Assembly (NCBI GenBank): GCA_048013815.1 | Contig: CM106586.1 | Location: 15,066,001-15,130,000, forward strand | DNA from: Setoptus koraiensis | Taxonomy: Eukaryota > Arthropoda | DNA: 64,000 nt | Direction of reading: 5' to 3' | Notes under the pieces: generated by a model | Database searches by the model: none | Told to the model about the DNA's origin: nothing | The model's input: the letters and a program-made list of their open reading frames with translations, nothing else | Translations under genes and position numbers: made by a program | In this document: positions 36,201 to 42,200 of the stretch, in pieces | Layout of the letters: each line of letters opens with the position of its first letter | How positions within the stretch are numbered: position 1 is the stretch's first letter

Positions 36201-39200
36201 AAGAAGTGATTGGGATTGTTTGGCAGCGACAAGGTTGAGTTGCTGCATCGACTAACAAACAAACAGTGTGTTTGCCATATGTTTGTTCGCCTATGTTTCT
36301 GATTCACGATTTGAGAGTTTCCTTCCTTTCTCCGAGATTCCCTCGGAGAGAGGCCCTGATGAAACAAAACTTGTACGTAAATCGACGTAAGCGTGTCCGA
36401 CTCGAGTTTTTGTTCATTCATTTGTTCTCACAAGATAGCGTGCCCAATTGCAGCACCCCGATTTGGGTTTGACGTACCGAGAGCTCGAAATTCTATTTCG
36501 ATCATGTTGAAAAATCCAACCTACCAAACAAGAACAGAATTTCTTCGGAAATTTTCTAAAGTCTGGAGTGATAGCGCAGCGGGTAGACCTTTCATTTCGT
36601 TCGAATGGTTAGAATGGTTAGGGCTAACGAAAACCTAGCGAATGGGTTAGTCTGCTTATTATATAAGACTTGACGCTAACTGACGGCAGGTGAGACACGT
36701 TTAGACAGGATGTAATTAAAGTTAATGGCCTTAAATAATGACATTGCAGTAACGTGTGTATGTGTGTTTCGCGATAATGATTGCGTCAGATGGAATTTAT
36801 TAGGGCAACAATTTAATTGATGGCTATGATTATTAAACATAGAGACAGACCTGTTATTTCTTCGAATTGGTTAATTATTTTTGTGTGCGCCCCCGTGGAT
36901 CTTCAGATTGTCTTGTATTGGGCGCTGACTAATTATATATCACTTGCAGCACTTATCTATCCGATGACGTCGGCTCAGATCTTTAATCGTGAGCTTGTCA
37001 AAATGACAACACTGGCCAGAGTTGCATAACTACGTCCGCGTTGTGCGCTATCTCAACACTGTAGCTAGTCTTCATCGGAGTCAGTGGGTCTTTTTTGTTG
37101 CTGACACGTCCAACAGTTAGACCCATGTAGCGACACATAAAGTTGGCCGCATACAGAGCCCACGAATCGGCGTTTTTCGCCTCTATTTCGCGCATAAATG
37201 TTCTTTCGTCTAGACCAAAGAAATCGTCGAAGAATAGCATGCTTACTAGCTGATAAATGACACCATTGAAATCATATGTTTTCGGTTGTGTTTGTATTTC
37301 GGTACCGTTGCTCATCATACCAGCGGCCACCGGTATCGACGATGGCGATCTGAATGGTCTGCATAATTTCGCTATCAAATCCCTGTATCGTTTCGTGCCA
37401 TCGGGATCGTCATAAGCGTCCGTTCTAATTGTAATCTTGCCATTGGCATAATTGGCTAAATTATGCTCGAACTTTTTCTCCAATGGTTGAATATGATGTT
37501 TCAATCCATCAGCCAGGGTACGCACATATTGTAGATCTATGGCGCTCGTTTCGGGCTTGTCCGTAGCCGCTTGTAGCACGCGCACCAATTTCTTTGGCCA
37601 ATGATGCTTGGAAATCTGTTTATCGGCCTCGCTGGCCATACCAAATGTCGCCTTGACACCTTTGGCCAATCTGTCCACTCTTTCGCCTTGATACCATTTT
37701 TCCATTTCATTCTTCAATATCTCTACCTGGTTGTAGAAACAATGAACGGCCAATTCTTTCACTACTTGTGACACCATATCAATGTAGCTGTCCTTTTTCG
37801 CGGGCGACGGCTTCAGTACGGCTCTACAATCGGCATAGTTATTGTATTGCTCTAGCCATTGTTTGTTGCAATTCGTTGTTGAGTCGTCCAGCCTCAGTGA
37901 CATAACATTCTTGAGCAACGATTTCAGGCACGCCAACGAATCTGTGTCTGTGATGTATTCCAATTGCGTACCCGAGTAAATTTTTTTCAAATTTTCATCT
38001 CTAATTAGCGCATTTATAGTCAATTTGCCCTGTTCATCATTCTCGTTATCTAACCACCTGTATTCGTGTTCATCGTACAAGTAGCCCAAACAAGCGTCCA
38101 TCAAAATGAAGTCCTCAATATTGCGCAATTTATAGCCCAATAAAATGAAAGCCTTCAAGAAGTTGATACATTGATGGTTGAGCGGCGAGTAAACGCGCCA
38201 ATCATCATCGTGCAACGGTGCTGATTGGCCCAATTGTTTTGTTGTCATCGTGGGCTCTATGAACAATCTAAAGTACGCTCTGTATAGTTCCGTCAGCGTT
38301 TTTGTCCTGGCCAAATGGCCCATCTTCTGTCTTGGCTCATAGAAACCGCCCAAGCCGCCGCATTCGCTTGTAGCGGTCAAGCTGACCAGCAGCAAAATGG
38401 AGCATGCCAGCACAGATTGTAAATTCATATTCTATTGTATTATTGAATGACAATGTATTTCGTTTGGTGACGAATTAGAGGGGAACGGTATATTATAAGA
38501 GTCGCTATATTATGAGAGTGAGTCGCTATGATTTTTCTGTGATTTTTACGCAAATTTTTGAATCTGAAATTTTGAATTTGCTGTTTAGCTCTGAAAAAAT
38601 TGTGCTGCTACAATTGTGTCGATTATCTGCCATTTGATAGGTGCCACAACACAGCTATTGCGGCCGAAATTATACAGCTACAGTTATGGATATACGAGTC
38701 GAGTAGTCACAGCAAAAGCGGCAGACAAAAAATCATACCGGCCGCTCACGAGCGCTACTATTTTTAGAAGCCAAGTCAAGCAACCAACAGCGCCCATGAT
38801 TGTTTGCCCGATCGAGATTGCGAGTTTTGCTGAATTTCCAATGCAAGCAGCACTCACATCTGGCTTGATGCTGTTTCGACAAGTTTCGACAAGTTACGTA
38901 AAGTCGTTGTTGATAGTCGTGCCAAAGCAAGTTGCGCGAGGATAAACATAAAGAGAGCAAATGTTTGCGAAGTGGTCCGTCCATCGAGCCATCCATCCAT
39001 CCATTTCATCTATTGTTTCCGGAATTGACAAACGCCAAACACATCAACGCGGCCAGCCGTCTGTTGGGCTGTGTTTGGTGGGGTTTTTAGCAAGTCAAGT
39101 GAAAAGAAGAATTTACACTTCGTTACGACAAGTGCACTCGTTTTAGGTCGCATCTTTTCTTTTCGGAACGAGAGAGCATAATAATGGCGAGCAAAGTCGC

Positions 39201-42200
39201 TCGAGATTGCAAGCAAATATATCCCTTTTGGTCGCATCGAATGTGGCGCGTCATCAGACATGTTACATGCAGCAGATGTTGGCTAGATGCCAGTCATTTG
39301 GATTTTGTTGGCCAGGCATTTACTGCTGCCGTCGCCACTAGTCACTAGTGATAGCGGTAATAGTAAATAGTTAGGGAGAAATTCTTTTGTTGTTGTTGAT
39401 AATGGTCACTATCTCGACTTTGAGCGTCCGGCCGGAACTGGCAGCAGCGACATTGTCACACGCTGCCAGCGAGCGCCGGAGTCACTCAAGAAATTGGCCG
39501 AAATGCTTCTTTTGGCTATTTCGTCTTGCCACTGACACTGGATTTGTACTGGCAGTGGGGCACTAAATTCCAGACTAGATTTCGCTAGCTGGATAATGTG
39601 TGTAATATGCGTTGGTGCTCGTTGGATTTGTTAGATGCGGTCTTGAGAGCAAAACTGGCAACTTTGCGCAAATTTTGTGAAATTGGTTCCGGCTTTCCAT
39701 CAATACATTTTGCCAGTTCGCTAGACCATAATGATCGTCATCGTGTAATGTCCAGCCGGCGGCAGTTGCTGCAGCAGCTCGGAAACGACAACATTAACCG
39801 TTCGCAAGTTCAATTGGACACTGGTTATGTTGTTTGGCGCCGCCAACACTGACATATCAAGTCAGAGAGAATGTCGGGCCCACTTGTCGTGCGGGCCGGG
39901 CCGAGCCGGGCCAGCTAGAGAAACTTTGGAAACAATTGCCTGAAAGAATTGTCCGGCGCCGGGTTATGGGCGCCGGGCCGGCACAACAACCGGCTCGGTT
40001 GGCACCGATTTGCCCGCTGCTTTAATATCTATATCAGATATCAGACGATCCGGCTGTGGGGGTATCATCATATCGCTGATTCAATGGACAGAAAGCCACA
40101 GTAAGCAGTAAGTAATTTATTGCTATCATATATTCATGGCTATGATTGGATGCTCCGATGGGAGCTCCCATGCCCGGCCAGTACATGCATAAGCCAGACA
40201 TGCGGCCCGCCGGCCGGCCGGCCCGCAAGCCAGCGTTAGGCAAATCACATCAGCAAATTGTTTTCTCTGCCTGCCTGCCTGCCGATTCTAATCCCCGATG
40301 TGGTGTTTGTACTTGAACTTGTGCCCGCTCACACGCTCACTCGATCTGTGTTTATCTAATCTAATCTTGAGTTCGAGGGAGGGGCCCCGTCATGCGTACT
40401 CGCTCCCTTTACGCAATGGACGGGCGACATTTGCACAACGACGACGACGACTGGCGGATATTTGACCATTGTCGACACCGTAGAAACTGTCTGGCGCTTG
40501 CTGTATGACGCAACAGCAGCGCCAGACTATTACTGTATCGCTGTAAACAGTTGCTGTGATAATCTATCATGACGCTATATGACGATGATAAAATATAGCG
40601 AACAGCAGTCAATATGGTTGTTTTGCTTTCGCGACAGGTGTATACCTCGCACGTAATGGTGCGTAATAGCGCGTGAACATTTGTGAAAACATAAAGTGAC
40701 TAGTGGTGCGCCGTGTTTGCGCCGCCAGAGATCTTATCTTTTTCGGCATGACAACTGCAACACTAATGCACTTGTCCTGTGATAATCTGATGATGCGACG
40801 GCCATTTATCCATTTGTGAGTTGTTTATTGTTTATATATCTGTATGTATGTATGTATGTATGTTTGTTTTATCCGAGCTCTCAACATACAAACAAGCGTT
40901 TTGTATATCGAGTGTGCGAGCTGCAGATAACGGTGTCGTGTCTGATCTATCCAACTGGGGACCCGTCACACTCTGGAGACACGCTGATCTGAGCGGATGT
41001 AATATCCGACATGCGCCATAAGGCTTCAGGCAATGAAAATATTACTCCCACTCAGCATACACACACACACACACACATTGTATTTGTTGCTCTTATTTTG
41101 TCACCAAGACACGCCTTGTGGCAACTCCGTTCCACTTGGCCCCTCAAATTTTTACACAAAACCTCCACTGGCCAGCGTGAGATCGGCCTCTGATGTTGCG
41201 CCCAAGTCAAACACTGTCTCGTCTGTTTTGGCTAGCTGCGGATCGGTGCATGCAATGCCTCGTCACCGTTGCACCGCTCTTTCGCTGGCCAAACTCGAAA
41301 TACATGTCGAGGATGAGGATGCGCTTGCCAGAGATGATTATTATATAATTTGATATGATTTCCCCCAACGCTTCGGCACATCCTGTTGTACTTATCTCAA
41401 CCATCACAATGAGTCGATAGTGAGACATCCCAGAATCGTTGCAAACTTGTCTCGAATAGAGATTGCTTCCAAGTTTTCCGAACCTCGCCGGCTTGTTCGA
41501 ATGCGCACCAAGTTGACGCCGAAATTGCCCGAAATTGTTTTCAAATCTCTCCAGTGCGCCCGGAAATCGTTCGAAATCATCTACAGTCGTGCCGAAATTC
41601 CCCGAAATCGTCCCAAGTCGCACGAAATTGTCTGAAATGTGCCCGAAACGGTTGAAAATTAGCGAAAATGCACTTGTCGCCATTATTGTGCATGCTCGCC
41701 TTTCATCGAGTATGCCATGCCTCGAAATTCGAGGCTCGAATCGAGAAAATATTCAATTGCTCTCATACGTGTACTTGCGCAATTCCATTCAATGGGTATG
41801 CCGTTCAATCGGTAATGTGACCCAACAGTGCGAACAGGCCGGACAGGTGACAAGTTTTTTTTTGTGAAATCCATAGATTGATCACGAAAAGCACTTTTTT
41901 TCCAAATGATCATTCAGTCAGTGAGCCTTGTGTAGCAATCTGTGGCGCGCTGCATCAGCAGCAAAGCTGTACAAATCGACAACAATTTCGGATCGAAAAG
42001 CGAATTTCACTAACAAGCTTGTTATGTAATAAAAATAGATGCAATTGCATAACTTTGCATACATTAACTGATTATTGTTGCTGTTGCAATTTGATGATTT
42101 ATCGTCTTTAGTTAGTTTTGTGGTGATACTGGTGTGTGAGTATAGTGCAAGTGAGCCAGTTAGTCATTGGTGATGTAACGGTGTCACTTGTCTAAAGATA

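Noticed and set aside
36572-36608. tRNA-like A box (TAGCGCAGCGGG) and B box-like GTTCGAATGG
   Set aside because: The two boxes are only about 26 bases apart, too close for a tRNA, and no cloverleaf or acceptor stem can be formed. Treated as chance or at most a decayed fragment.
41207-41683. 158-codon minus-strand frame
   Set aside because: Its Phe/Gly-rich part is the translation of a decayed CGAAATTG-type tandem repeat.
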